Positions 34,430-45,179 of a DNA stretch of 64,000 nt are shown here, in pieces. The notes under the pieces are model-generated. The model was not told the origin of the DNA. It was given only the letters and a program-made list of their open reading frames with translations, and did no database searches. A program made the translations under genes and the position numbers. How positions within the stretch are numbered: the first letter of the stretch is position 1; every line of letters starts with the position of its first letter. This DNA comes from Eucommia ulmoides (lineage: Eukaryota > Streptophyta > Magnoliopsida > Garryales > Eucommiaceae), in contig CM028333.1 in the NCBI GenBank assembly GCA_016647705.1, forward strand, positions 14,405,616 through 14,469,615, read 5' to 3'.

Positions 34430-35560
34430 ATTAATCGACCATATCATTGAGGGGTAGAAAACAGATAGCCATTTAGGAAAGATTAGAGACGAAGTAAAAA
34501 GTGGTCATAGATCCGACTATTATGTCAGGGATAATGATGACGCCTTGATGCTTGAGAATAGACTGTGTGTACCTAATAACGCCAATCTAATGAAAGACAT
34601 CTTGGAGGAAGCGCATAGCTCAGCATACGCAATGCACCCAGGCAGTACCAAAATATATCAAGAACTGTGAGAACACTATTGGTTGAATAGAATGAAATGG
34701 AAAATTGTTGAATTTGTTGCAGGTGTCTCGTTTGTCAGCAAGTCAAGATTGAGCACCAACGTTCAGGTGAATTATTGTAGTCTCTACCTATCCTAGAGTA
34801 GAATGAGAACATATCACGATAGATTTTATTTCGAGATTACCTCGCACTCAAAAGGGACATAATTCCATTTGGGTGATTGTGATAGGCTCACCAAGTCTGC
34901 TCATTTTTTGGCCGTAAAAACAACGTACTCCCTGGACAAGTATGCGAAACTATATATTGACGAGATTGTCCGATTGCGCGGTGCGCCGGTTTCTATAGTA
35001 TCGGATAAAGATCCGAGATTTACTTCGAAATTTTGGCCGAGTCTCCAAGCTGCTTTGGGTACCAAGTTGAAATTTAGCACAACTTTTCATTCTCAAACTG
35101 ACAGCCAATCAGAGCGTACGATTTATACTTGGAAAATATATTGAGAGATTGTGTTTTAGAATTTCTGGGTAGCTGGGATGATCATTTGACGTTGATAGAG
35201 TTTTCTTATAACAATAGCTATCATTCGACAATCGAGATGGCACCCTATAAAGCATTGTATGATAGGAGATGTAGAACCTCCAGTCTATTGGACTGAAGTA
35301 GGAGAATGAAAATTATTGATGCCGGATATAGCCCAGATGACGGCGGACAAGGTGAAAGTGATTCAGGAAAGACTGAAGACTGCTCAAAGTTAGTAAAAGA
35401 GTTATATTAACAAGCATAGGCGAGAGTTGGAATTTGAAGTGGGTAATCATGTGTTTTTGCGTATATCCCCGTGGAAGGGCATAATGAGATTTGGGAAGAA
35501 AGGGAAGCTAAGTTCAAGGTATATTGGGCCATAGGAGATTTTAGAATGGGTTGGCACGAC
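34430..35560 (+). pseudogene. Tekay integrase
   Basis: Broken frames contain the N-terminal H-x-x-x-C-x-x-C-Q zinc-binding end (34700-34750, partly degraded), D-R-L-T-K-S-A-H-F (34880-34910), I-V-S-D-K-D-P-R-F-T-S-K-F-W (about 35000-35034) and the T-x-x-H-x-Q-T-D block leading to the S-E-R-T core Glu (35090-35115). It would insert cDNA. A frameshift near 35120 and multiple stops make it inactive. Confidence 0.85.
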
Positions 35561-35615
35561 GGCCTATCGACTAGCCTTACCACCAGAATTATCTAGATTA
35601 CACGACATTTTTCAC

Positions 35616-35861
35616 GTGTTGATATTTTGGAAATATGTGTCAAACCCTTTACATGTGTTGACTTCACAACCAATCGAATTGAAAGAAGACTTGACATACA
35701 TTGAGGAGGTAGTCCAAATTTTAAACCATACAAATCAAGTGTTGCGAACAATTCCATTGGTGAAAGTGCTCTGGCGCAGTCACTCTATAGAGGAAGCGGC
35801 GTGGGAGCAAAAGGATGAGATGAGGAATAAATACCCGCATTTATTCGTTCAAGGTAATTAA
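35616..35861 (+). pseudogene. Integrase C-terminal chromodomain (Tekay type)
   Basis: 81-residue open segment: L-T-Y-I-E-E-V-V-Q-I-L, then P-L-V-K-V-L-W-R-S-H, then E-E-A-A-W-E-Q and R-N-K-Y-P-H-L-F. This is the C-terminal chromodomain-like region of plant Tekay/Del chromoviruses, thought to direct insertion to heterochromatin. It ends with a stop just before the polypurine tract. Confidence 0.85.
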
Positions 35862-35897
35862 AATTTTGGGACAAAATTTCTTTTAGGAGGGAAGGAT

Positions 35898-36159
35898 TGT
35901 AAGACCCAACTTTTACATGGACATAAATTCTAGTTGCATTTTAGAACATCTAAAAGTAATGGGGTTCGTTGTGGTATTTAATATTAATTTTTTTAAAAAA
36001 AATTAGGGATGAATATGTTATTTAAAATATGATTTTTAAAAAAAAAAGATATAATTAATATTTTCTTTATTTTAAGAGGGGTAATTAGTATAAATAAAAA
36101 TAAATAAAGTAATAATTGTGATTGAGATCATTTCCTTCTCAATGAATGAAATGACCTCG

Positions 36160-36229
<70 letters not shown>

Positions 36230-36439
36230 GATACATATTAAAAAAGAAAAAAATGATAACACAAGTTGACAGGTGTCAACGCCAAAAAAAAAATTAAAGA
36301 AAGGCGGTGATCAAAACAAATAGATATATACATATATATGTGTGTATAGTGTGTGCATGTGTTTTATACTGCGAGGAGAGGGAAAAAAGAAAAGAAAGTA
36401 GCGGCTCCTCTACTGCATGTAATTTTTTTTTCCCTTATT

Positions 36440-36485
<46 letters not shown>

Positions 36486-38010
36486 AATATGTATATGTAT
36501 ATATATATATTGCTAAAATAAAATGTATCACACGTTCAATTTATGGGACTAACTGTACAGACAAATATACATGCATAATTATGTCAAAATATATATAGTG
36601 GGTTCGTGAAATACAGTTGGTATAGAAATATCTAATTTGCAAATAATATAATTTAAAATAAAAATTGTAAATTTTATTAAACCGACATTTTTTTAGTATT
36701 TCATCGATTAATAAAAAATTTAACAATCAATTAATATTTTTCTACAAATTAAATTATTAACGCGAGAATTTTTATAATCTCTACTATAATAATTTTCGTA
36801 CAGCTAATATTGACGTAGGAAATTGGGGGTGTAGTAATTTTGTATAATAAAAAACTTGAGAAATGGAAAAGTTCGCATTTTAGGGCCACGCATTGTACAT
36901 TGGGTTTATTTTAAATAAATCATTAATTTAGACCCTATCCCTATTAGGTTCACAGGTGCCACCGCCTGCGTAGTTTTCAGTGACAGTGTTTTTGGTAGCA
37001 CAAAAATCGAGGTGAGTGTATTATCTTCTATATAAATTGACAAAATATATTTTTGTATAAATTGTGGAAATTTTTTTTTATTAAAATGGTCGGTATTATA
37101 ACGTTATGTGGATCAAGTAGATTTTTAAATGTGAAAAATGATTTTTGTTATCCGACTATGCCATAGTTGTCTTTTCGTCAAGAGGGCATGTCCTGTGAGA
37201 TGTGGATTACCTGTCAGGAAAGTCCTGTAGGGTGGATATTTGTTGCTACCTGTCAAGCAAGTCCTGCCGGGTAGATATATGTTGTTACTTGTCAAGCAAG
37301 TCCTACAATGTGGATATATGTGGACCTGTCAGGAATGCAAATCTTGTGGGTGGCTACCCCTACCATTGGAGATATTAAATGGTCTTGGCATTGATCGTCA
37401 CTTTAGATGGCATAGTTGTATAGGTTACGGTACCATCGTAACTCCCGATCGTGAGGTGAAACGATCTTATGGCTAGTAGGAAATATGAATGCGGTATTTT
37501 ATCACATGTCGAAATGTTGGATTGGTTAATTTAAATACATTATCTTAGTACAATGATGACAATTGAATTTTATCCCGACATGATATGCGGTTATATTATA
37601 TTATATTATATTTTGAAAAGTGGTATTTGATAATTATGCTTGATCCATGAAATGATTTTATATTATGAAGACAGTACACCGATAAAATATTTGGTTTCAG
37701 GTGCCGTAGCTAGGAGTGGGTCCACTACCGGCACTAGGTAGAGTCAGGAGGTGGTGTCATTTTGGAAAGGTTGGCTGGGCAGGTGTGAACCATGGAAGGT
37801 TCAGTTTTCTTTTTGTGATTTGTTGTGAATATTTGGAACAGGTGTATTCCCAAATTTTGAAGTGAGTAAATATATTATATTTTCTTGGAATAAAAATTTA
37901 TAGAAGTACATGTATATACATATATATGTATATTTGTTGACTAGTCAGATGACGTCAAGTCAGTGTCACGTCCGACCTCGGGCGATAGGGGCCCGAGGAA
38001 GGGTGTGACA
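35898..38010 (+). repeat. Right LTR of the Tekay element (full length)
   Basis: 2113 bp, TGTAAGACCC ... GTGTGACA. It includes a (TA)n tract (36164-36222), an (AC)n tract (36453-36480), a minisatellite (37205-37330), a GATCGT/ACGATC stem-loop (37447-37466) and a TGACGTCA palindrome near 37951. Open frames within it are not conserved in the other LTR copies. Confidence 0.9.
37205..37330 (+). repeat. LTR minisatellite, CCTGTCAGGCAAGTCCTG type
   Basis: About three to four copies of a 37-40-bp unit (ACCTGTCARGMAAGTCCTGY then GGGTGGATATTTGTTG). The same unit type recurs at 56600-56960. Confidence 0.85.
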
Positions 38011-38015
38011 TGATG

Positions 38016-39906
38016 AACCTCTACAAATCACTCAAAACAATTCAATTACCATGAATTAAAACCTAATTCTTTTCAAGGAAAAAAAATAACCTAACCTTTT
38101 TACTAGGACAAAAATTAAACCTTAATTTTTTTCACAGGAAAAAAAATAAAAACCTAGCTACACTGAGTAGACATCATATCAAACATGTTAATCCACTCAA
38201 ACTCACAAATACAAAAAATATAAGTTTCTTCCCAGAAAGAGCTTCTACCACTTCAATACAAATATACTCAATTAATGTCACGAATAATTACTATGTGATA
38301 GATACAATGTGAGGCAATTAAAATATAATTAATAAATAATATAAGTAGCACAAATGTAGCATGTAATCAGATAATCAGGCAAAAATTGTTTAAAAGTATT
38401 TTCATGCTTTTAAGTTTAAAATGATTTTCTAGCAATCCTAAACTAAGCAATCTAGATAAATATAACTTTAAAAAGCAAGTAGCAAAGTTTGGATGGATCT
38501 CACTGGGAAAAGCACCGAAGACAATGATATATCGCAATTAGAACTCAAGTCAATAACATCAAATAGCAAGCGCTTTAAATAAAAAACTTATGAAGAATCA
38601 CTCGTAGAAATCTCAGCAAAAATCTCACCCTTATAATGGCTCAAACTGATGTTCTTGATATATATAATTCAGTTCAGGTCTTCATTAATAGACCAATAAC
38701 TAGCCTTCCAACAACTAGTTTTTTAAAGATATGTCATTAAATGACACTCTAGGACTCCATATAACATATCCTATCAATATAAGTATGTTCCACTTAAAAA
38801 TATCTTTCAAATATCACTTTTAAGTCCATAAAACTATTCCCAATTTAAAACCACAAGAATAGGAAGTATTAAATTATTTAAATTAAGAGAATCTCAAAAT
38901 ATATAGACCATATTAATAGAGATTACTAAATACGTTGTTCAAACATGAAATACATTCAAATCCCCCAAATCCCTCTCATGGAATAAAAAAAAATGATAGT
39001 TTTTTACCAAGATATCAAATCAACCAATTTCCTAACTAAAGCAGTTGGTTGACCTTAGTCGTTGACTGACCCAAGCCAAGGCACAATTAGTCGTTGGCCT
39101 TACATACATTTGGTTAACCGACCTGCCTCAAGCGGTTGACTGACCCAAGCCAAGGCACAATTAGTCATTGGCCTTACATACACTTGGTTAACCGACCTTA
39201 CCCAGTCGGTTGACCGAATTGATAAGTGTTTTCTCCAATTCTTTCAATTTAGATATTGCATCATTCGGTTGATCGATCCTTCTTATTCGATTGATCAATT
39301 GGATCAATGTGTTCACTTCCTTACCCATTTCAGCTATTATTTTAAACAGTTGACCAATTTCTTTTTTTGGTTGACCAAATAAATCTGTGGACTCCATTTT
39401 GACTCTCAAAATTCACTTTTTTAATTAGTTGACCGATTACTTTTCTCGGTTGATCGAATTAACCCAAAAACACAACTTTTTATAGTTTAAAACATATTTT
39501 TCAATTAGGTCAATTATCAAAATCATATCACATAAAGAGCACATGCAATATCTCATTTAGGATTTTAAACTTATTACTTCCTGTTATAACACATATAGAA
39601 TTAACTCATTTTAAGTGTCATGTATGATCCTAATTCGGGTTGCATTAAGAGTATATAAGTAAAGAATTATTTTCACCTATTTTTCTTCAACGTTTTCAAA
39701 ACTCTTCATATATTTGTCATGTCCATCTTGCATCCTTTATGTTTTCTTCATCAAATCTTATTCTTAATCAAATGTATGAAATTATAAATTAATCTGAAAT
39801 ACTCAATAAAACCATTAGTTCCATCAAAAACGTCAATACTTAATTACTCATCAAAACCTTAGATTCAACAATCCCTAAGTTATCCCTTATTTATGTAACA
39901 AAAATG
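38016..39906 (+). repeat. Family X sequence resuming after the Tekay element
   Basis: No gene seen. Contains GGTTGACCGA-type motifs (39010-39450) and a direct duplication: GTTGACTGACCCAAGCCAAG and following at 39062-39128 and 39134-39199, period 72 bp. Confidence 0.55.
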
Positions 39907-39962
39907 TTGTCCGAAATTAAATTAAAAATACTATTAAAATAGGTTCAATTTTTTTTTTTCAC

Positions 39963-39995
39963 ACTAGTGTTTTCAAGCATGGGTCAAACACTAGT
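39963..39995 (+). repeat. Perfect 10-bp stem-loop at the end of Helitron-like element A
   Basis: ACTAGTGTTT (39963-39972) and AAACACTAGT (39986-39995) are exact reverse complements around a 13-nt loop. The right arm ends in CTAGT, the usual Helitron end. Confidence 0.75.
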
Positions 39996-40179
39996 TTAAA
40001 TAATAAAACAGGATGCTCTAGATAAATCACAACCGTTTTTTATCTCTCACATAAAGAGCAACCCATATTGATTATCTATATTAACATAAATATAAGCTCT
40101 ATATTTATATTTTACCTTATATAACTTATACCTAATTGATGAAAGAAAATATATTTATTTCATACTTGAGGAGAGAGAA

Positions 40180-40210
<31 letters not shown>

Positions 40211-41150
40211 AATCTATAGAAATAGTATATAGATATTAAATTTAGTAATAATAATAAAATTTTAAATTTTAAAAAATTAAATGAAAAAATATAAAATAAT
40301 AATATACAAAAATTATGGACATTAAGTTTACAAAAATTAAATTAAAAAAATAATATAAAAGAGAAAATATAATATAAGAAAATTATGGACATTAAATATT
40401 ATATGGACGTTAAATTTAATAATAATACAGAAACATTAAATTTATAAAAATTAAATTAAAAAATAATATAAAAAATTATAATATATAGAAATTATGGACA
40501 TGAAATAATATATAATATATAAGATATTAAATTTAGTAATAATACTAAAATATTAAATTTACGAAAAATAAATTACAAAAATAATATAAAAGAAACAGTA
40601 TAATATACAAATTATAGGCATTAGATTGATAGAAATTATACAAATAATATATACACTATAAATTTATTAATAATGATGAAGGATCAAATTTATAAAAATT
40701 AAATTAAAAAAATAATATATATTATGAAAATTAAATATAATATATAAAAAATAAATTTAGTAATAATATTGAAACATTAAATTCATAGAAATTAAATTAA
40801 TTAAATTATTCAAATCTAGACATATAATATACAGAAATAATAGACATTAAATTTACAAAAATTATAGAATTAATATGTAAAAATTAAAAATATATATATA
40901 TATATATATATGGACAATAAATTTAGTACTAATACTAAAATATTCAATTTTTAGAAATTAAATTAAAAAAATAGAAGAAGAAATATAATATACGAAACTT
41001 ATGAACATTAAATTTATGAAAATTATTGGAATAATATAATATTAAATGTATGAATAATACTAAAACATGAATTTTTAAAAAAAATTAAACAAATAATATA
41101 AACGAAAAAAATATAATATATAAAAATTAAGGACTTTAATTTATGAAAAT

Positions 41151-41231
<81 letters not shown>

Positions 41232-41550
41232 TTAGATTTACAAAAATTAAATTAAATAAATAATATAAAAGATGATATAAATTATGGACATTAAATTTAT
41301 ATAAATTATAAAAATAATATATCGGTATTAAATTTACTAATAATGTTGAAATATTAAATTTATAAAAATAATATTAAAGAGAAAATATAATATACAAAAA
41401 TTTTGAACATTAAATTTACGAAAATTACGGAAATAATATATGGATATGAAATTAGTGATATTGAAATATTAATTTATTGAAATTAAATTGAAGTGATAAT
41501 ATTAAATGATGTTCAATTTTTTTACACTCATGCCTTCAGGATGGATTACA
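39996..41550 (+). mobile_element. Helitron-like element B, head to tail with A
   Basis: Starts directly after CTAGT with TTAAATAATAAAACAGGATG, matching the A start (TCTATATAATAAAACAGG, 28122), followed by the shared GATAAATCACA and GTTTTTTATCTC blocks. The AT-rich array runs to about 41510, then GTTCAATTTTTTTACACTCATGC, as in the A end, with the final hairpin degraded. Non-coding. It contains (TA)n and (GATA)n tracts (41154-41228). Confidence 0.45.
41154..41228. repeat. (TA)n followed by (GATA)n microsatellite
   Basis: About 24 TA units, then seven GATA units. Confidence 0.95.
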
Positions 41551-41685
41551 TTTTTCAGACACATTTTGCCTAAGATATTTTACTAACATATTTTACAGAC
41601 TATATAAGGAAATTTAGTTTGTCTTTAAGGAAATCAAAATATATATAATAACATTTTGACTTTTAAGGAAATCAGGTTATATATA

Positions 41686-41902
41686 TAGCTTGTATGGTCC
41701 AGGAATACGGGTGTCCGATTCCTATAGACTAACAGGAAAAGTGCAACATGTAAATCCAATATGGGGCATGGAAGGTTTTGATCCTTTTGTTCAGGAAGGA
41801 ATCGTCTCTCATCATATTGCAGCAGATACATTGAGCATATTCCATTTTAGCGTCTGCCTGCCACAACTTTTATACAAAGGAATGCATATGGGGAATTATA
41901 TA
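41686..41902 (+). pseudogene. psbB: Nuclear copy of a chloroplast psbB (CP47) fragment
   Basis: The frame reads [43 protein letters not shown] and LYKGMHMGN. These are recognisable CP47 lumenal-loop and helix segments of photosystem II (compare G-L-T-G-K-V-Q-P-V-N-P-A-W-G and G-I-A-S-H-H-I-A-A-G-T-L). Only about 70 of about 508 residues are present. Four residues (12 bp) are missing in frame after T-L-S-I, and most changes fit C-to-T or G-to-A. Neighbours are nuclear transposons, so this is plastid DNA moved to the nucleus, not a gene. A stop follows at 41945. Confidence 0.85.
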
Positions 41903-41942
41903 TATACATGTTTACGTCAGTTCAGGCTATATAAGGAAATTG

Positions 41943-42250
41943 TGTAAGACCCCAATCATAGCATGTACGTCATTTTAGTTGCATTTTAGAGTAATTGGGA
42001 GTTCGGGGTGAAATTGGGTCAAATTACAAATTTAGAAACATTTATTTTAAACTTGAAAATGCAAATTGTCACCTAATTTATAAAAATTAAATATTAAGGG
42101 TGCAATTACAAATTTTAAAAACTCATAAAGGGTGAATTGGACTAAAATGAATATTCAAAGAAAATTTGGGAGAGAATGGAGTATTTGAACAAAAGATATT
42201 TTCTATATATATAGGTAAGCATGGGAAATCACAAAATGTTCTAGAGAAAC

Positions 42251-42286
<36 letters not shown>

Positions 42287-44137
42287 CAGAGGAAGAAGAC
42301 GTCAGAGAGGTTGATTGCCGGAGAAGGTTAGGTTATTTTCAGCATAAAAGGGGGTTTCAAGGGTCGTTTGTCATCTTGTTTGGTGGGATATGTATGTATG
42401 TCGTCTATTTGGTTCGTTTAAAGGTTGGAGTATGTGAATCGGATTGTGTGTGCTCTGTTTTTGCTATTTTGGGTGTAATAGGTGTATGTGGGTTGTTGTA
42501 TTGTGGTGTTTTGATTTGGGTTGAAGGGGTGCGATTGGTAGAACGAACAGGGGTATTGTTACGGTTGATCGTGGAAGTCGGGTGGTGAAATAAGCTGCCG
42601 GAGTTAGTAAGAAAAAGAGATGAAGGAGCGGCTGGTTTTCAAAAAACAGAAATAGAAATGGGAAGAGTTCATCTAGACAGTGAAAAACTTCACCTAGGCG
42701 GAGAAGCAACAGAACGCAAATAAAAAAAAAATTGAGGCGTGTTCACCGAGGCAGTAGGAAATCTCGTCGAGGCAGTGGAACATCAGTATGCAAAAATGGT
42801 GAAGAGGCGCGTGTTCGCCTAGGTGGAGGATCTATGACCTAGGCGAAGGAGCGTCAATGGGTAAACCAGTAAAGGGAGGAAGTGTGTTCACCGCTGCGGT
42901 GGATCTCTCGCCGAGGCAGTGGGAACAGAAACAATAAAATAAGAAATTTTAAGGGAAATCGACAATCGTTTCGGAGTGGGTAACATTTGTCATTAGCTTT
43001 TATGAGTACTAAATTAGTTTTCTAGCCTTAAAATGTCAAAATGAAGATAATAACTAATGAGACCGTTTATATGAATTAAGTTTAAATAGTAAACTTTAAC
43101 AGCCCTATACTAGTCGAATAATAATTTTACATAACAAATGTAGGGAATGGGAAATTAATGGGCGTAGGGCTTGCATTGCATAATTAGGCTATTTTATCTC
43201 AAATAATAATATAGACCTTGTCATAAATAGGTTCGCAATTAACGGAGGATCGGCAGCGTAGAGTCGGTAAAGCATTTGGGAGCAGATCATCAAGTGAGTG
43301 TACTGTCTTCTAGCAAATTTATTTTCAATTATATTATGGAATGTGTTTCTTTAAAATGGGAGAATTTATAACTTGTATGGATCTAGCGGATTTTTGGGTG
43401 ATGTTTATGGTTTGACGATGTTGTTGTTTGGGCGATGCCATAGTTTATGTCCTATCCGGAGGGTGGTCCGGCAGGTGGTGATTGATATTATGTCATATCC
43501 GGAGGGTGGTCCGATAGGTAGTGATTGATATTATGTTCTCCGGAGACGTCTGGTAGGTGATTATCTGCGCAGTTAGTTACATTAGGAAGGCATATCCTAT
43601 GGATGGTATGGTACCGTTGCAACTCCTGATCGTGAGGTTAAAACGATCACTATGGCTAGTCGGTAGATGTGTGGTGTTTTGTTATATATGGTGAACCAAG
43701 TGGATTTATATTTAAATATAAAAGTTTTACAACTGAATTGATGTGTATATATATATTGGTGCGTTTGTCGTGTTAGTGGTTTTATGACGTTGTTTTGGTA
43801 TATATATATATATATATGGGTTGGATTCAATGATGACAGGAAAAAAAGTTTTTCTCGTGGTATGTGATTTTATACTATGGTTCGAAATGTGTTGTTTATA
43901 TATGTTATGCTTGAACCATTTAAAATGTTTTTATTAAGAAGATATTACACTCACAAGTACAGTAGCTAGGCGTCAGTCCCCTACTGGCACTAGGTCGAAT
44001 CCGGAAATGTGATAGGAAGGGAGTATGTTAGAGGTGCTACTTGAGGAGAAGCAATGAAAGGTCCAGGGTTGTGTATCTTTGTTGTTATTAAAATATTTTT
44101 TTGTAGGGACGGGTGTGTCCCCAATTAGAATGTATGT

Positions 44138-44170
<33 letters not shown>

Positions 44171-44305
44171 TATATATATGACCTGCTTTGTGATTGCGTA
44201 TTTATGCATGTACTTTGTCGTCTCTAGTGGGTTGGACATTCAGGTGATGTCGTGTCGATGTCACGTCGACCCCAGGGTGATGGGTGTCCGAGGCGGGGTG
44301 TGACA
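41943..44305 (+). repeat. Solo LTR of a Tekay-type element
   Basis: 2363 bp starting TGTAAGACCC and ending GTGTGACA, with flanks AATTG (41938-41942) and CATTG (44306-44310), a 5-bp duplication with one change. No primer site or polypurine tract follows or precedes it. Inside are (GA)n (42259-42283), CCTAGGCGG-type repeats (42690-42920), a minisatellite (43446-43560), the GATCGT/ACGATC stem-loop (43628-43648) and (CATA)n (44134-44165). It probably arose by recombination between two LTRs. Confidence 0.85.
43446..43560 (+). repeat. LTR minisatellite, GTCCGGAGGGTGGTCCGGC type
   Basis: Two and a half copies of a 57-bp unit (TATCCGGAGGGTGGTCCG, CAGGTGGTGATTGATATTATG). The same type is found at 63568-63690 in the other LTR. 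Confidence 0.8.
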
Positions 44306-44310
44306 CATTG

Positions 44311-44684
44311 TATATAGTTGGTAAGATTATATAAGGACATTGTATATAGAAATCCCTAATCCCCCCATCTCTCTCTTAGTTCTCTCCCCGAATTCCCATG
44401 CCCTCATTTCCCTAATTCTCTATATCTCTCTCTCTGTCCGAGCGTTCCCATTTTTCGTATTTGTTCTTTCTTTTTTGCTTTTTTCTTTTCTATTTTTTCC
44501 TTCCTTATTTGCTCCTCTTCGTGATCCCTTTGTTTGGCCTTTGTCAGTCGTTCTTGGATGTAACGATGATACTTATCTCTCTCTCTCTTTCTCTCCATAA
44601 TCAACCACCACTGCTTCAAGAGCGTTGCCTCCAAATATCGCCACATCGCCAGCGTCACTACCATTGCCAACCACAACAGCTCTG
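44311..44684 (+). promoter_or_regulatory. Promoter and 5' UTR exon of the UBR7-like gene
   Basis: A TATA-like GATTATATAAGG (44323-44334) is followed by a CT-rich leader (44350-44600) and an exon end at 44684 with donor CTG|GTAAAC. The next exon starts at 45044 (TTCTGTAACCAG|ATTC), so the leader would contain a 359-nt intron. The layout is inferred from splice signals and from the coding exon that follows. Confidence 0.4.
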
Positions 44685-45043
44685 GTAAACTCTCAGTCCA
44701 TACATATTTTTTTCCATTCACAGGGTCACTAATTGAATCACACACACACATATATGTGTGTGTGTGTGTGTAAAGATTGAGCCCAAGCTACTTCAATCAT
44801 TTCTCTCTTCCCCTGGCTTTAATTTGCATTTTCTCTGTGGATTTCGATTATGATTTTATGCCTTAGAATGTCTAAAACGTATAATTAGAGTCCCTCGCTG
44901 GAGTCTCGGATTTGTTTATTGAAGAATCTAGGGTTGTTTTTTCTTCTATTATTTCTCTATGTAATTCTTAATGAATTGTCACTTTTATTCAATTAGATAT
45001 TGATTTAACTTGAAATAATCATTATGTTTATTTCTGTAACCAG

Positions 45044-45136
45044 ATTCATGAAAAATGGTAGATGAATTTGAAGAGGATATTGAGCAGACGGTTGTTATCC
45101 AAGAGTACTTAAAGGAGGTTGAAGAGAAGGAGTTGG
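45044..45136 (+). CDS. UBR7-like: First coding exon of a UBR7-type PHD/UBR-box E3 ligase (rest missing)
   Basis: ATG at 45055; 27 codons: MVDEFEEDIEQTVVIQEYLK then E-V-E-E-K-E-L, followed by a phase-1 donor (TTG G|GTATTT, 45137). As I recall the plant UBR7-like family (Arabidopsis At4g23860 type), the N-terminus is an acidic E-Q-T-V-x-I-x-E-Y-L-x-x-V-E-x-x-E-L followed by E-A-D-L-V-L-G-G; the split codon G|.. fits the Glu that comes next. UBR-box proteins bind substrates for ubiquitination. The intron runs into copia sequence at about 45180 and no further exon is found before 64000, so this is a gene broken by insertion or a gene fragment. A short out-of-frame ATG precedes it (45048). Confidence 0.5.
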
Positions 45137-45179
45137 GTATTTCATGCAATGTGATCTCAAACATGCTAATTTTCAACTG

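Larger units (their letters stand above)
30216..38010 (+). mobile_element. Ty3/gypsy chromovirus, Tekay (Del) type
   Basis: LTRs start TGTAAGACCC and end GTGTGACA (30216-30572 and 35898-38010). Flanks GGATG (30211-30215) and TGATG (38011-38015) are a 5-bp target duplication with one change. A primer site, TGGTATCAGA, lies at 30578-30587 and a polypurine tract, AGGAGGGAAGGAT, at 35885-35897. The order is gag, protease, RT, RNase H, integrase and C-terminal chromodomain, which is the chromovirus arrangement. All genes have stops, and a TRIM interrupts RT. The left LTR lacks about 1.75 kb found in the right one. Confidence 0.9.
29774..39906 (+). mobile_element. Family X insertion (itself split by a Tekay element)
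   Basis: Inserted in the AT array: TTGTCC is found on both sides (29768-29773 and 39907-39912). Own sequence is 29774-30215 plus 38016-39906. The left part starts ATGTTGACCCAAAG and shares its motif order with 7006-7425. The right part carries GGTTGACCGA-type repeats and a 72-bp direct duplication. No coding region is recognised and the superfamily is unknown. Confidence 0.6.
28122..39995 (+). mobile_element. Helitron-like element A, AT-rich, split by a nested insertion
   Basis: The 5' end TCTATATAATAAAACAGG (28122) resembles plant Helitron starts. The 3' end CAAGCATGGGTCAAACACTAGT (39974-39995) resembles the CTAG(T) termini of plant Helitrons. Own sequence is 28122-29773 and 39907-39995, a very AT-rich array of diverged units around ATTAAATTTA, TTATGGACATTAAATT and AATAATATATGG. 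The parts are separated by an insertion flanked by TTGTCC. No Rep/helicase gene is present, so it is non-autonomous if the assignment is right. Confidence 0.45.

Noticed and set aside
42166..42588. 140-residue open frame in the solo LTR
   Set aside because: It includes a GA microsatellite and is not kept in the related LTR at 61946-64000. Not a gene.
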